Positions 34,460 to 46,504 of a stretch of DNA of 64,000 nt are shown here, piece by piece. Positions within the stretch are counted from its first letter, which is position 1; every line of letters begins with the position of its first letter. The translations under genes and the position numbers were made by a program. The notes under the pieces are model-generated. The model did not search any database. It saw only the letters and a list, made by a program, of their open reading frames with translations, and was not told the DNA's origin. The stretch comes from Paucibacter sp. DJ2R-2. GTDB taxonomy: Bacteria > Pseudomonadota > Gammaproteobacteria > Burkholderiales > Burkholderiaceae_C. The stretch lies in assembly GCF_025717675.1 (NCBI RefSeq), contig NZ_JAJIRT010000010.1, positions 158,429 through 222,428 of the forward strand, in the 5' to 3' direction.

Positions 34460-36589
34460 TCAAGTGCGGTGCTGTGCTTCGCCCAGTGGCATGGGCACAT
34501 CATCCGGAATGGCGGCTGCGGCGCGGTTGGGTCGGGCGGGCAGCTCGATGGCCACTCGGCAGCCCTGGCCGGCTTCGCTGTGTACGGCCATGCGCCCTCC
34601 CATCAGGGCGCAGACCAGGCTGTGCACCGTGCTCAGGCCCAAGCCGCTGCCGCCCTGGCCGAGCCGGGCGCTGAAGAAGGGCTCCAGCACATGGGGCAGA
34701 TGCTCGGGCGGAATGCCCGGCCCGTCGTCTTGCCAATCCAAGCCGAGCAGGGGCTCACCCGCCTTGAGGCCCAGCTTGACCACGATGCGGCCAGCGTTGC
34801 GTCCTGCCCAAGCATGCTGAATGCTGTTGTCAAAGAGCTGCTCCAGCACTTCGTGCAGGGCGCGCCGATGACCGTGCCAGGGCAGGGTGGGCGGCAGGCC
34901 GCAGAGCTCCAGCTGAAAACCTGCGCCCGGCAGCCGGCCGCGCCAAACCTCAGCCCATTCACGCAGCTGCACTGCCAGATCGAAGTCCTGGGCGACTTCC
35001 TGGTGCTGGCTGATGGCCAGGGCCTTGAAGCGCTCGACCAACTGGCCGGCGCGCGCCAGGCCGCGGTCCACCATGGCACTGCCTTCTTGCAGGCGCGCGA
35101 GGCCTTGGTCTAAATCGCTGCGTCGCAGCAGGCCGTCGCGGGCCTGCTGGCGCAAGGACTGGCATTGGTCCTGCATGGTGCTGGCCGCCATGCGCGCATT
35201 GCCGAGCGGGGTGTTCATCTCATGCGCCACGCCGACCACCATGCGCGAGAGCGCCAGCTGCTTTTCCTGTTGCATCAAGGTGCGTAGGGCGACCTCCAGC
35301 TCGGCCGTGCGCTGCAGCACCTGGGCTTCCAGCTCATCATGGGCACGCTTCAGGGCCGCTTCTGCCGCCGCGCGGATGCTGGCCTCGGCCTGCACCTTGG
35401 CCAAGGCATGGCTGAGCTCCTGGTTGCGCTGAGCGAGCGACTGCTCCAGCTCGCTGCCGTGGCGGCTCAGCAGCTCATTCGCCTGCAAGAGGCGCGGCCG
35501 TTCCATCACGGCTTGGACGGTCTCACCGAGTGCGCGTGAGAGCTCGCGTTTGCGCTCGCGTTCCTGCTGCAGCTGGGTCAGGCTGGCCCGCAAGGCCTGG
35601 TCCATAAAGCCCCAGCGCTCACCGAAATAGCGCAGGGCGTGCAGTACTGCATCGCGGTGCCCGACGCTGATCGCCGGCGCTTTGCTCAGCTCAGCGTCGA
35701 GCGCCAGCAGGGCATGCCAGGCCTCGTCTCGCCCGCCTTCGCGGCAGCGCAGCAGCACGCCGCACAGGCGCTCCCACAGCAGCCAGGACGGCTGCAACGG
35801 GCCGTCGCCGGCCTGGGCATGAAGCCGGCTGAGATGCTCTCGGCAGGCGCTGCCGTGGCCCAAGGTGGCGTGCACCACCGCCAGGTTCAAGTGGGCCACC
35901 AGCTCGGCATAGCCCAGACCATGGGCCTGTGTCAGGCACAGGCTTTCCTGATGGAGCGCCAGGCATTCCTCCCAGAAGCGGCGAGCCTGGCTGGCGTCGA
36001 CCTCTTCATTGGCGAGGTAATAGGCCGCCGAGGCTGCATTGTTGAGCACCAGCTGCTGCAAAGCCGGCGGCAGCTCGGCACGCTGCTGCAGCAAGGCCGC
36101 GCTGGTCTGGCGCAGCTCCGGGTACATCTCGGCCATGAAGAGCACGGGGCAGCGCGCCACACGCATCAGCTGCGCCAGATCGAGGCGCTCGGCTTGCTCG
36201 TACAAGGCCGCCGCGTGGGCAATGCTTTCCAGGGCCGCATGGTGAAGCTTGAGCCGCGTCTGCACCCACTGGATGGCTCGCCAGCAAGCGGCTTCGGCCA
36301 GCTTGAAGCCGTGGGCCTGGGACAGATCGAGCAGGTCCCGACCCTTGAGCAGCAGGTCTTGAGGCTCGACTGCGGGCGCCGTCGCGAGGGCGAGCAGTCG
36401 GAAGGCCTCGAGTTCTAGCGCTTGCTCGGTCGTCAAGGCCTGGTCCTGCAACTGGCTCAGGCGCTCGGCAAAGAAGGACTGCTCGAAGCTGGTGGCATGA
36501 GAGCGTGCCTGCTCCAGCGTCCGGTCGATGGCGCCGCCCTCGCTCAGGGGCGCGGTGTTGGGCATGCCAGGGCGGTCGATGTCGCTCAT
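34460..36589 (-). CDS. Soluble histidine kinase with helical N terminus (copy 1)
   Basis: A 709-residue paralogue of the next gene, with the same order: helical repeats, coiled coil, HisKA and HATPase. The phosphoacceptor motif [16 protein letters not shown] and the coiled-coil wording [19 protein letters not shown] are nearly identical between copies, while the N-terminal repeats have diverged strongly. ATPase motifs are QLFDNSIQHA, DDGPG, EPFFSARLG and GSGLGLSTV. No membrane segment is present, so it probably senses a cytoplasmic cue or a partner protein. The start is uncertain: MSDIDRPG at 36589 is used, but ATGs at 36646 and 36565 remain open. Confidence 0.85.
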   Translation of the reverse strand: MSDIDRPGMPNTAPLSEGGAIDRTLEQARSHATSFEQSFFAERLSQLQDQALTTEQALELEAFRLLALATAPAVEPQDLLLKGRDLLDLSQAHGFKLAEAACWRAIQWVQTRLKLHHAALESIAHAAALYEQAERLDLAQLMRVARCPVLFMAEMYPELRQTSAALLQQRAELPPALQQLVLNNAASAAYYLANEEVDASQARRFWEECLALHQESLCLTQAHGLGYAELVAHLNLAVVHATLGHGSACREHLSRLHAQAGDGPLQPSWLLWERLCGVLLRCREGGRDEAWHALLALDAELSKAPAISVGHRDAVLHALRYFGERWGFMDQALRASLTQLQQERERKRELSRALGETVQAVMERPRLLQANELLSRHGSELEQSLAQRNQELSHALAKVQAEASIRAAAEAALKRAHDELEAQVLQRTAELEVALRTLMQQEKQLALSRMVVGVAHEMNTPLGNARMAASTMQDQCQSLRQQARDGLLRRSDLDQGLARLQEGSAMVDRGLARAGQLVERFKALAISQHQEVAQDFDLAVQLREWAEVWRGRLPGAGFQLELCGLPPTLPWHGHRRALHEVLEQLFDNSIQHAWAGRNAGRIVVKLGLKAGEPLLGLDWQDDGPGIPPEHLPHVLEPFFSARLGQGGSGLGLSTVHSLVCALMGGRMAVHSEAGQGCRVAIELPARPNRAAAAIPDDVPMPLGEAQHRT

Positions 36590-36759
36590 GTCGGCCTGGA
36601 GAGTGGACGGCTGGCGCCCGCGGCAAATCGGGGCGCTGGGGTCCATGCTAAGCGAGGGCGTGGCGGCTCGCCTATCGCACAACCGACGCTTTGCGAAAAC
36701 TGTGCAGCTTTTGTCGCATCGGCGCAGTGTTAACAGGCCATAGACGCCGGGTTGCGCAT

Positions 36760-38721
36760 TCAGCCCGCGCTGCGGCCCTGTCGCTGCCGGCGCAGCAGGA
36801 AGCGCGCCGGGTCAATGGCCTCAATCAGGCTGGCCGGCAAGGGCACCGGTGCCCCGGTCACCTGTGCCGCCAGCACCTGCGCGCACAAGGCCGCCCAGCC
36901 GATGCCACGGGAGCCCAGGGCCATGCAGACCGCCAGGCCGGTCCGGCGCGGCATGAATCGGAGCTGGTCCGGCAGGGCGCTGGCCGACTCCTCAGTAGAT
37001 GGAGCCGGTGCAGTCTGTGTCAGGCCACCGACCAGCGGCAGGCGGTCCGGCGTGGCCAGGCGCCAGCCCACGCGGCCGCCGCTGGCTTGCAGGCGCTCGG
37101 CTTGAGCCAGGCCCAAGCCGGCCAGGTCGGCGAACTGGCCCAGGTTGTGCGCATGGTCGGCGACCCTCAACTCGGCCTCCGGGTCGTTTTCTTGGCTGGT
37201 GGCGCCGCACCAGAAGCCCTTGTCAGGGTCAGCGATGGCATAGCCTTGCCCGGCCACCGGCCGCAGCGGTCGAGGCCCACCCTCGGCCACATGGCTGAGC
37301 TGGCCGCGCAGGCGCAGAAGCGGCAGATCCGGGGCCAGGTCTTGCAGCAAGGCCTGCGCCCGGTGGCCGCCCGCCAACACCAGCAGCGGGGCCTCGCCGA
37401 GCAATTGCCCGTCCGCCCCCCAAGCCTGCCAGCTGGCATCCGTGTTTTGGCTGAGGCGCAGCACCGGACTGTGCCAGCGCAGCGCCGCGCGGCTGTGTGC
37501 CAGCAGGGCTGCGACATAGGCGGCCGGCGGCAAGGCGCCACCGCCGGGGTAGAACCAGGCCGGCCGGTCCAGGGCCAGGCCGCTGAGCGCTTGCGCCTGC
37601 GCTGCATCCATTGCCTGGACATAGTCGGGCGGCAGGCTCAGCCGCTCGATCAAGGCCTGCATCTGCACGGCATCACGTTCGCTCTCGACGCGCAGCAGCC
37701 CGCGCTGCAGCCAGGGCAAATCGGGCAGGCTGCGCAGCACCCGCTCGGTCTCCAAGGCAGCGGCGCGGTTGAAGCGGGCGTGGATGCCGTCGTCGGGGTT
37801 GAGGGTGCCGTGGAACAAGCCACCCGGGTTGCCCGAGCTGGCCTGGGCCGGCCCGCCATGCTCATCGATCACCGTGCACGCAATGCCGCGCTGCGCCAAG
37901 GCCCAGGCGCAGGCTGCACCGGCCAGACCCGCGCCCAGCACCAGGGCCGTGCGCGCGCCCGGCGCCAGGGCGGCCCTGGCGGCTGGCTTCTGCAGCTGAT
38001 GGCGCGGCAGATAGCGGGCCACACACATGCCACCCTTGTTGGCAAAGCCACGCTGGCGCTCGACCTCGAAGCCGGCTGCCGTCAGACCCTCGCGCACCTG
38101 CGGCGCCACGCTCCAGCTGCCGGCCGTGGCGCCAGGAGCTGCATGGCGGCCCAGAGCCTTGAGCAGGTGGCGGTCCCACATCTCCGGGTTCTGCTGTGGG
38201 TTGAAACCGTCCAGGTAAAAGGCATCGACCTCGGCCACCAGTTCGCGCAGCCAGTGCTGGGCGTCCCCGAAGCACAGCAGCAGCTGCACCTGGCCTTGCT
38301 CGAAGCTGAGGCGGTGCAGATCGGGCGTCAGCGGTGGCCAGGCGGCCAGCAGCGCCGCCGCCTGCTCGGGCAGCTCGCTCTGTGCATGGGCGCGTGTCAG
38401 GTCGGCGCGCAGCACGGGGTGCTTCTCGATGCTGATGAAGACCAGGCGCTCGCAGCGCTGCGAGTCCTGGCGCCAGGCCTCCCAGGTGGCCAGGAAGTTG
38501 TTGCCCAGGCCGAAGCCGGTCTCCAGGATCACGAACTCATCGCGCCCGGCCCAGCGACCGGGCAGGCCGTTGGCGCCGAGAAAGACATGGCGGGCCTGGG
38601 CCAGGGCGCCGGCGCGGCTGTGATAGACATCGCCGAAATCCGGCGCCAGCGGTGCGCTGGGGTCGGCGAAGTCGATGCGGGCGGGTGTCAGTGTGACGAG
38701 CTTCTTGTTTCGGATCGACAT
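36760..38721 (-). CDS. mnmC: Bifunctional tRNA mnm5s2U34 methyltransferase/oxidoreductase MnmC
   Basis: A 653-residue two-domain enzyme completing the wobble uridine modification mnm5s2U. The N-terminal DUF752 methyltransferase domain (residues 1-245) has VILETGFGLGNNFLATWEAW and AFYLDGFNPQQNPEMW. The C-terminal FAD domain starts with the dinucleotide fold ALVLGAGLAGAACAWALAQRG and SSGNPGGLFHG, and ends near GSRGIGWAALCAQVLA. MnmC removes the carboxymethyl group by FAD oxidation and then methylates with SAM. The ATG at 38721 matches the family start, two bases after the stop of the upstream gene. Confidence 0.94.
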   Translation of the reverse strand: MSIRNKKLVTLTPARIDFADPSAPLAPDFGDVYHSRAGALAQARHVFLGANGLPGRWAGRDEFVILETGFGLGNNFLATWEAWRQDSQRCERLVFISIEKHPVLRADLTRAHAQSELPEQAAALLAAWPPLTPDLHRLSFEQGQVQLLLCFGDAQHWLRELVAEVDAFYLDGFNPQQNPEMWDRHLLKALGRHAAPGATAGSWSVAPQVREGLTAAGFEVERQRGFANKGGMCVARYLPRHQLQKPAARAALAPGARTALVLGAGLAGAACAWALAQRGIACTVIDEHGGPAQASSGNPGGLFHGTLNPDDGIHARFNRAAALETERVLRSLPDLPWLQRGLLRVESERDAVQMQALIERLSLPPDYVQAMDAAQAQALSGLALDRPAWFYPGGGALPPAAYVAALLAHSRAALRWHSPVLRLSQNTDASWQAWGADGQLLGEAPLLVLAGGHRAQALLQDLAPDLPLLRLRGQLSHVAEGGPRPLRPVAGQGYAIADPDKGFWCGATSQENDPEAELRVADHAHNLGQFADLAGLGLAQAERLQASGGRVGWRLATPDRLPLVGGLTQTAPAPSTEESASALPDQLRFMPRRTGLAVCMALGSRGIGWAALCAQVLAAQVTGAPVPLPASLIEAIDPARFLLRRQRQGRSAG

Positions 38722-38723
38722 CG

Positions 38724-40043
38724 TCAGCTCAGAAAAGGCAGCAGCAGCCACAGCAGGGCGGCGGCCAGCGCCAGGGAGCTGAACAGCACCGAGGCCACGA
38801 TCAGGGCGAAGCGCGGGCCGCCCGCCAGCCAGGCGGTCAGGCTGCGCGTCAGGCTGTTGCTGGCGATGGCGGCCAGCACACCCTGGCACATCAGGCGGGC
38901 GTCGATCTGGCCGGCATGGGCCAGGCCGGCCAGTGAAGCCACCGGCGCGTGGGCATCGGCCAGACCGGTCAGCGCCACCGCGCCGAACAGGCCCGAGCTG
39001 CCGAAGCGCTGCTCGGCCCAGCTGACCACCACGGTCACCACGCTCAAAAGCAAGGCAATCAGTGCCGCTTCCTTCAGCCGCAGCGGCCCGCCGCGCTGCA
39101 CGGCCTTGGCCGTCGCGGGCGCTGCGTCGCTGGCTTGCGCTTTCTGAGTAAGGCGGGCCTGGCGAGCCAATAGCAAACCGGCCCCGCCAGCCACCGCGAT
39201 ACCGGCCCCGCCCATGGGCAGAAAACTCATGGCCGCCTCCGGTGCCAGGGCCAGCAGCATCAAGCTGGCCTGCAGCCAGGTGGCCGCGCTGGACATGACA
39301 GCGCCGGCCGCACAGGCCAGGAACAGCGGCGGTTCGGCGCGCGCGCGCTGGCCCATGGCGGCGATGGTGGCGGTGCTGGATACCAGACCCGACATCAAGC
39401 CCGAAAGCGCCAAGCCGGTCTGCGCACCCAGCAGACGCAGCGCCACATAACCGAAAGCCTGCAGGCCCAGCAGCAAGAGCATCAGGCCCATCAGCGAATG
39501 TGCCTTCATGCCCGCCAGCCAGGGCAGGGGCTCGGTCGGCATCAGGGGCAGCACGACCAGGGCCAGGGCTGCCAGCAGCAGTCCGTCGTGCAATTCATCC
39601 TCGCGCAGCATGCGGGTGGCAAAGCGGTGCAGGGCGGTGCGGGCGCTGAGCAAGGCGGTCAGGGTGACCGCGGCCGGTGCGCCCAGCAGCGGCGCTTGCA
39701 CGCACAGCACGCCGATGAGATAGGTCGCCAGCAGGGCCATCTCGGTGGTCAGACCCGGGTCTCGCTCGCTGCTGCGGAAGTAGGCCATGGCCGCCAGCAC
39801 CGTGATCGCCAGCGCGCCCACCGCCACCAAGCCCGGCACAGCCAGGCCATGAGCCAAGGCGCCGGCCAGGGCGGCGATGGTGAAGGTGCGCAGGCCGGCA
39901 GGCTCTTGGGCACGCGTGCCCGCGTGGCCTCGGCCTTTGTGGCGCTCGCGCTCCAGTCCGATCAAGAGCCCGCTGCCCAGGGCGGCCATCAAGCCCATGG
40001 CCAAGCCAGCTTGGGCACCAAATGCTTGTTCCAGCAGATTCAT
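38724..40043 (-). CDS. MgtC/SapB and DUF4010 family membrane protein
   Basis: A 439-residue membrane protein with about twelve hydrophobic segments. The first part is an MgtC/SapB-like domain (AALGSGLLIGLERERHKG, AGLRTFTIAALAGALA, YFRSSERDPGLTTEMALLATYLIG is split across two helices). The rest is DUF4010 ([35 protein letters not shown]). Function is unknown; relatives have been linked to magnesium or envelope stress. It overlaps the downstream-coded nuclease gene start region by ATGA. Confidence 0.85.
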   Translation of the reverse strand: MNLLEQAFGAQAGLAMGLMAALGSGLLIGLERERHKGRGHAGTRAQEPAGLRTFTIAALAGALAHGLAVPGLVAVGALAITVLAAMAYFRSSERDPGLTTEMALLATYLIGVLCVQAPLLGAPAAVTLTALLSARTALHRFATRMLREDELHDGLLLAALALVVLPLMPTEPLPWLAGMKAHSLMGLMLLLLGLQAFGYVALRLLGAQTGLALSGLMSGLVSSTATIAAMGQRARAEPPLFLACAAGAVMSSAATWLQASLMLLALAPEAAMSFLPMGGAGIAVAGGAGLLLARQARLTQKAQASDAAPATAKAVQRGGPLRLKEAALIALLLSVVTVVVSWAEQRFGSSGLFGAVALTGLADAHAPVASLAGLAHAGQIDARLMCQGVLAAIASNSLTRSLTAWLAGGPRFALIVASVLFSSLALAAALLWLLLPFLS

Positions 40044-41413
40044 CCGAGCTCGACCGTTTCCCCATGTTGCGGCACGCGCACGCGCCAACCGAGTTCGTCT
40101 TGAATGCGGCTGCGCAAGGCGTCGCTGGCGCCCGGTTCACCGTGCACCACGAAGACCTGCTCGGGCGCGCGCTTGAAGCCGCGCAGCCAGGCCATCAGGC
40201 CGTCGGCGTCGGCATGGCCGGAGAAGCCTTCGAGATGGCTGATCTCGGCATTGACCGGCACATACTGGCCATGCAGCTTGATCTGGCGTTCGCCGGCCAC
40301 CATCTTGGCGCCGCGGCTGCCGCCGACCTGGAAGCCCGGGAAGGCGATGTGGTGGCGGGCCTGCGGCGCCATGGTCTCGATGTGGTTGAGCACGCGGCCG
40401 CCGGTGGCCATGCCACTGGCCGAGATGATGATGGAAGGCCGGGTGCGCGGGCTGCTCATGCTGCGCGCCAGCTTCATGGACTCGGCCGATTTGCTGATGA
40501 CGGTGACACCGTCGCACAAGCCCTGGGCGTCGGACGGGGAGATGCGCAGCAGCTTCTTGTGCTTGAGGGTCAGCTCTGTGGCCTCGATGGCCATGGGGCT
40601 GTCCAGGTAGATGGGCACATCCTGGCTCAGCTCACCCGCTTCGCGCAGACGCTGCAGCACCAGCAGCAGGGCTTGCGCCCGGCCGACCGCGAAACTGGGC
40701 AGCAGGACGCTGCCGCCGCGCTGGAAGGTCTGCCGCAGGACTTGCGCCAGGCGTGCCTGCACGTCCTCGGGCGGGTGCTGGCGGTTGCCGTAGGTCGATT
40801 CGATCAGCAGCACATCGGCCTCTTCCAGACGCTGCGGCGCCGGCATCAGCAAATCATTGCTGCGGCCGACATCGCCGCTGTAGACCAGGGTCTTGCCGCC
40901 ATGGCGCACCGTGATGGCACAGGCGCCCAGCAGGTGGCCGACCGGCGTGAAGCGGATCTCGGCCTTGCCGAGCTTGAGGCGGCCGTCGCGGTGGACGCCG
41001 ACGAAATGCTCGATCACCTTCTTGGTTTCGCTGACGGTGTAGAGCGGCAGGGCTTTCTCATGCTTGGAGGTGCCGTGGCGGTTGGCCTGGCGTGCGTCTT
41101 CTTCCTGCAGATGGGCGCTGTCCAGCAGCAACACCTCACACAGGTCCCGGGTGGCCGAGGTGGAAAAGACCTGACCCCGGAAACCCTGGCGGCGCAGCGC
41201 CGGGATGTAGCCGCTGTGGTCGAGGTGGGCATGGCTGAGCAGCACCGCATCGACGCTGGCAGCCGCCACGCCCAGCGGTGCCCAGTTGCGTTCGCGCAGG
41301 GTCTTGAAGCCCTGGAACAGTCCGCAATCGAGCAGCAGGCGCTGCTTGCCCAGTTCCAGCAAATGGCGCGAACCGGTGACGCAGTCGGCGGCGCCGAGAA
41401 AGGTCAGCTTCAT
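40040..41413 (-). CDS. Beta-CASP metallo-beta-lactamase ribonuclease
   Basis: A 457-residue MBL-fold protein with a beta-CASP insertion. The N terminus is MKLTFLGAADCVTGSRHLLE, the metal motif is SHAHLDHSGYIPAL, and further motifs are YSGDVGR, ASGMATGGRVLNHI, SGHADADGLMAWL and VHGEP. This is the CPSF-73/TTHA0252-type layout of RNA endo- or exonucleases. Such proteins process or degrade RNA in the cytoplasm; the bacterial targets are unknown. The ATG at 41413 overlaps the preceding stop as ATGA, so this, the Rossmann protein and the DUF4010 protein are one coupled unit. Confidence 0.92.
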   Translation of the reverse strand: MKLTFLGAADCVTGSRHLLELGKQRLLLDCGLFQGFKTLRERNWAPLGVAAASVDAVLLSHAHLDHSGYIPALRRQGFRGQVFSTSATRDLCEVLLLDSAHLQEEDARQANRHGTSKHEKALPLYTVSETKKVIEHFVGVHRDGRLKLGKAEIRFTPVGHLLGACAITVRHGGKTLVYSGDVGRSNDLLMPAPQRLEEADVLLIESTYGNRQHPPEDVQARLAQVLRQTFQRGGSVLLPSFAVGRAQALLLVLQRLREAGELSQDVPIYLDSPMAIEATELTLKHKKLLRISPSDAQGLCDGVTVISKSAESMKLARSMSSPRTRPSIIISASGMATGGRVLNHIETMAPQARHHIAFPGFQVGGSRGAKMVAGERQIKLHGQYVPVNAEISHLEGFSGHADADGLMAWLRGFKRAPEQVFVVHGEPGASDALRSRIQDELGWRVRVPQHGETVELG

Positions 41414-42081
41414 GAGGGCAGGGCTCCCAGGTTTTGCAAGGCATCGGATTCCAGCACCTGTACGGCCGGCCCGTCTTGATGCAGGGCAAGGGTGAGTGCC
41501 CGCGCCACGGTGTCCGCTTGAATCGGCCGCCAGCGTGCTGGTAGCAGGGGGCTCAAAGGGCGCAGCAAGCGCTGGCCCCAAGCCTCGCCGGCACGGTGTG
41601 GCTGGCCCAGGCCGCCGCGTTCGCCGAGCAGAAGGGCCGGGCGGGCGATCACCAGGCGCTTGAAGTGCAAGCCCATCAAGGCCTGCTCCATCTCACCTTT
41701 GACGCGGTTGTAGAACACCCGCGAGCTCGGGGCGGCCCCCATGGCCGAGACGACGGCGCAGCGGCGTGCACCACCGGCCCGGGCGACCCGGGCGACGTGG
41801 AGCACAGCGTCGAAGTCCACCTCGCGGAAGGCTTCTTGTGAGCCCGCCGCAGCAATCGTGGTGCCCAGGGTGATGTAGAGCTCGTCCGGTGCCGGAATAT
41901 GGGCCGGGCCCAGATCGGGGCGGCCGAAGTTGACGCGCTGGGGATGCAGGTTCGCGTGGCGGCCCAGTTCTGGCGCGTCGCGACGCAGCAGGGCGTGGAC
42001 TTCCAGCGGCCGGGCCAAAAGCTCGGCCAGCAGCGCGCGGCCGACCAGGCCGGTGGCGCCGGCGATCCAGACCTTGGGCAT
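41410..42081 (-). CDS. NAD(P)-binding Rossmann protein (HTATIP2-like)
   Basis: A 223-residue atypical short-chain dehydrogenase fold. The dinucleotide loop is VWIAGATGLVGRALLAELLA; later segments are CAVVSAMGAAPSSRVFYNRVKGEMEQAL and RLVIARPALLLGER, with the Tyr-x-x-x-Lys pattern (YNRVK). The closest theme is the HTATIP2/YwnB branch, which often lacks a defined substrate. The start at 42081 suits the fold; an ATG at 42129 would add 16 residues. It is the first gene of the coupled unit leading to the beta-CASP nuclease and follows the rhlE terminator. Confidence 0.85.
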   Translation of the reverse strand: MPKVWIAGATGLVGRALLAELLARPLEVHALLRRDAPELGRHANLHPQRVNFGRPDLGPAHIPAPDELYITLGTTIAAAGSQEAFREVDFDAVLHVARVARAGGARRCAVVSAMGAAPSSRVFYNRVKGEMEQALMGLHFKRLVIARPALLLGERGGLGQPHRAGEAWGQRLLRPLSPLLPARWRPIQADTVARALTLALHQDGPAVQVLESDALQNLGALPS

Positions 42082-42149
42082 GTGTGGGCTCAAGCGATGA
42101 CTCCAATCCGCGATATGCGTGGCCTGCATCCTACGTCCGCGCGGCCATG

Positions 42150-42174
42150 AAAAAAGCCCGGCGTGGGCCGGGCT
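42150..42174 (-). terminator. rhlE terminator
   Basis: On the minus strand AGCCCGGC and GCCGGGCT form a perfect 8-base-pair stem with a 4-base loop, followed by T5. It lies 22 bases after the rhlE stop. Confidence 0.88.
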
Positions 42175-42195
42175 CGGGTCAGGGCTGAAACGTGT

Positions 42196-43701
<1,506 letters not shown>

Positions 43702-44067
43702 TGATTGCTTGTTGAGCGCAACTCATCGGGTGCTGGGCCGCGTGCACGGGGTGCATCGCCAGTCTTCGAGCCTGCGAAAAGGAGGGGCGCTGGAGCTCAA
43801 AAAAATGAACGCCACGGCAAGACTGGTAGCCGTGGCGACAGCTCGCAGTATAGCCGGCCAGGGTGGCGCGGCCGGGTTTCTCCCTGTGGGGCGGGCCATG
43901 AGCCGTGATCTTGTGACGCAGGTCCGCGTCGACCGTGCCGCAGATGCTGCGACAATGTGCGGTTTGGCGCCACGCCCGGCCCGCGTCCCTGCGGCCCGGT
44001 CAACTTTCGGGCTGGCCCCGCGCTCTCAGCACTTCGTACCGAACCCGCACTCTCCAGGAATCACGCC
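43702..44067. other. Divergent rhlE/ettA intergenic region
   Basis: This 366-base gap separates the divergent rhlE and ettA genes. It holds the rhlE leader with a 5' hairpin and a TATACT -10 element on the minus strand. No small open frame with a ribosome site is seen, and no clear promoter for ettA could be picked out on the plus strand. Confidence 0.7.
43799..43837 (-). promoter_or_regulatory. Perfect hairpin plus U-run at the 5' end of the rhlE leader
   Basis: On the minus strand CGCCACGGC and GCCGTGGCG form a perfect 9-base-pair stem with a 10-base loop, followed by TTCATTTTTTT. A TATACT (43852-43847) lies just upstream, so transcription would begin about 3 bases before the stem. It could be an attenuator, a short terminated RNA, or a stabilising 5' stem. 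Confidence 0.5.
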
Positions 44068-45732
<1,665 letters not shown>

Positions 45733-45782
45733 TGCTGCCAGCCACCGTCCTGTGCAGTCAGGAGGGTGTTCGCGGCTGAACG

Positions 45783-45808
45783 AAAGAGCGCCTGTGGGCG
45801 CTCTTTTC
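45783..45808 (+). terminator. ettA terminator
   Basis: AAAGAGCGCC and GGCGCTCTTT form a perfect 10-base-pair stem with a 4-base loop, the descending T-rich arm giving the U-run. It lies 50 bases after the ettA stop. Confidence 0.9.
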
Positions 45809-45906
45809 ATTGGCGCCGGGCATTCACAGATCTTTACTGCCGGGGCACAGCAGGCTTACGTGCGGGGCTGAAGATTCATTCACCCCAACCCCGACGGAGA
45901 TCTGTC

Positions 45907-46404
45907 ATGTCCCAGCTGAATCTGAAGAAGTTGTTCGCCCTCGGCGCCGTGGCAGCCAGCCTGTCCTTGTCGGGCCTGCTGGCTCAGGCCCAGGGTCCTA
46001 TGGGCCACCGTGGCGGCCACGAGATGATGGCCATGGGCGGCGGTCATGTTGAGCACATGCTGGACATGGTGGACGCGAGCGATGCGCAGCGCAGCCAGAT
46101 CAAGCAGATCATGGACGCCGCGCGGGCCGATATGAAGGCCGAGCACGAGACCGCCCGCAAGCTGCGCGATCAGGCGCAGACCCTGTTCGCCGCGCCGAAT
46201 GTCGATGCCGCTGCCATCGAGGCCCTGCGTCTGCAGATGAGCGCTCATCACGACGTGATCAGCAAGCGCATGAGCCAGGCCATGGTGGACGCCGCCCGGG
46301 TGCTGAGCCCGGAGCAGCGTGCCAAGATGGCCGAGCGCATGAAGAAGATGCAGGCCCGCATGGCCAAGCACCAGGAGATGCGCGGCGGCAAGCATGGCAG
46401 CTGA
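45907..46404 (+). CDS. Spy/CpxP-family periplasmic protein
   Basis: A 165-residue exported helical protein. The signal ends at LLAQAQG. His/Met-rich stretches follow (GHRGGHEMMAMGGGHVEHM), then the helical cradle with the LTxxQ-type motif LSPEQRAKMAERMKKM. Spy and CpxP act as periplasmic chaperones or as sensors for envelope-stress kinases. GGAG lies 7 bases before the ATG. A response regulator and sensor kinase follow within 100 bases, so this is probably a Cpx-like feedback component. The His/Met-rich N terminus might bind copper or another metal; not shown. Confidence 0.85.
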   Translation: MSQLNLKKLFALGAVAASLSLSGLLAQAQGPMGHRGGHEMMAMGGGHVEHMLDMVDASDAQRSQIKQIMDAARADMKAEHETARKLRDQAQTLFAAPNVDAAAIEALRLQMSAHHDVISKRMSQAMVDAARVLSPEQRAKMAERMKKMQARMAKHQEMRGGKHGS

Positions 46405-46504
46405 GTTGCCGCGCTCGTTTATGCTCAGTGGCGTCGCGCACATTGAACCTGCGCCGCGACGAGGCCGGCGAACGGTCTCGGCCACTTTCCCTTTTGCATC
46501 CGCC

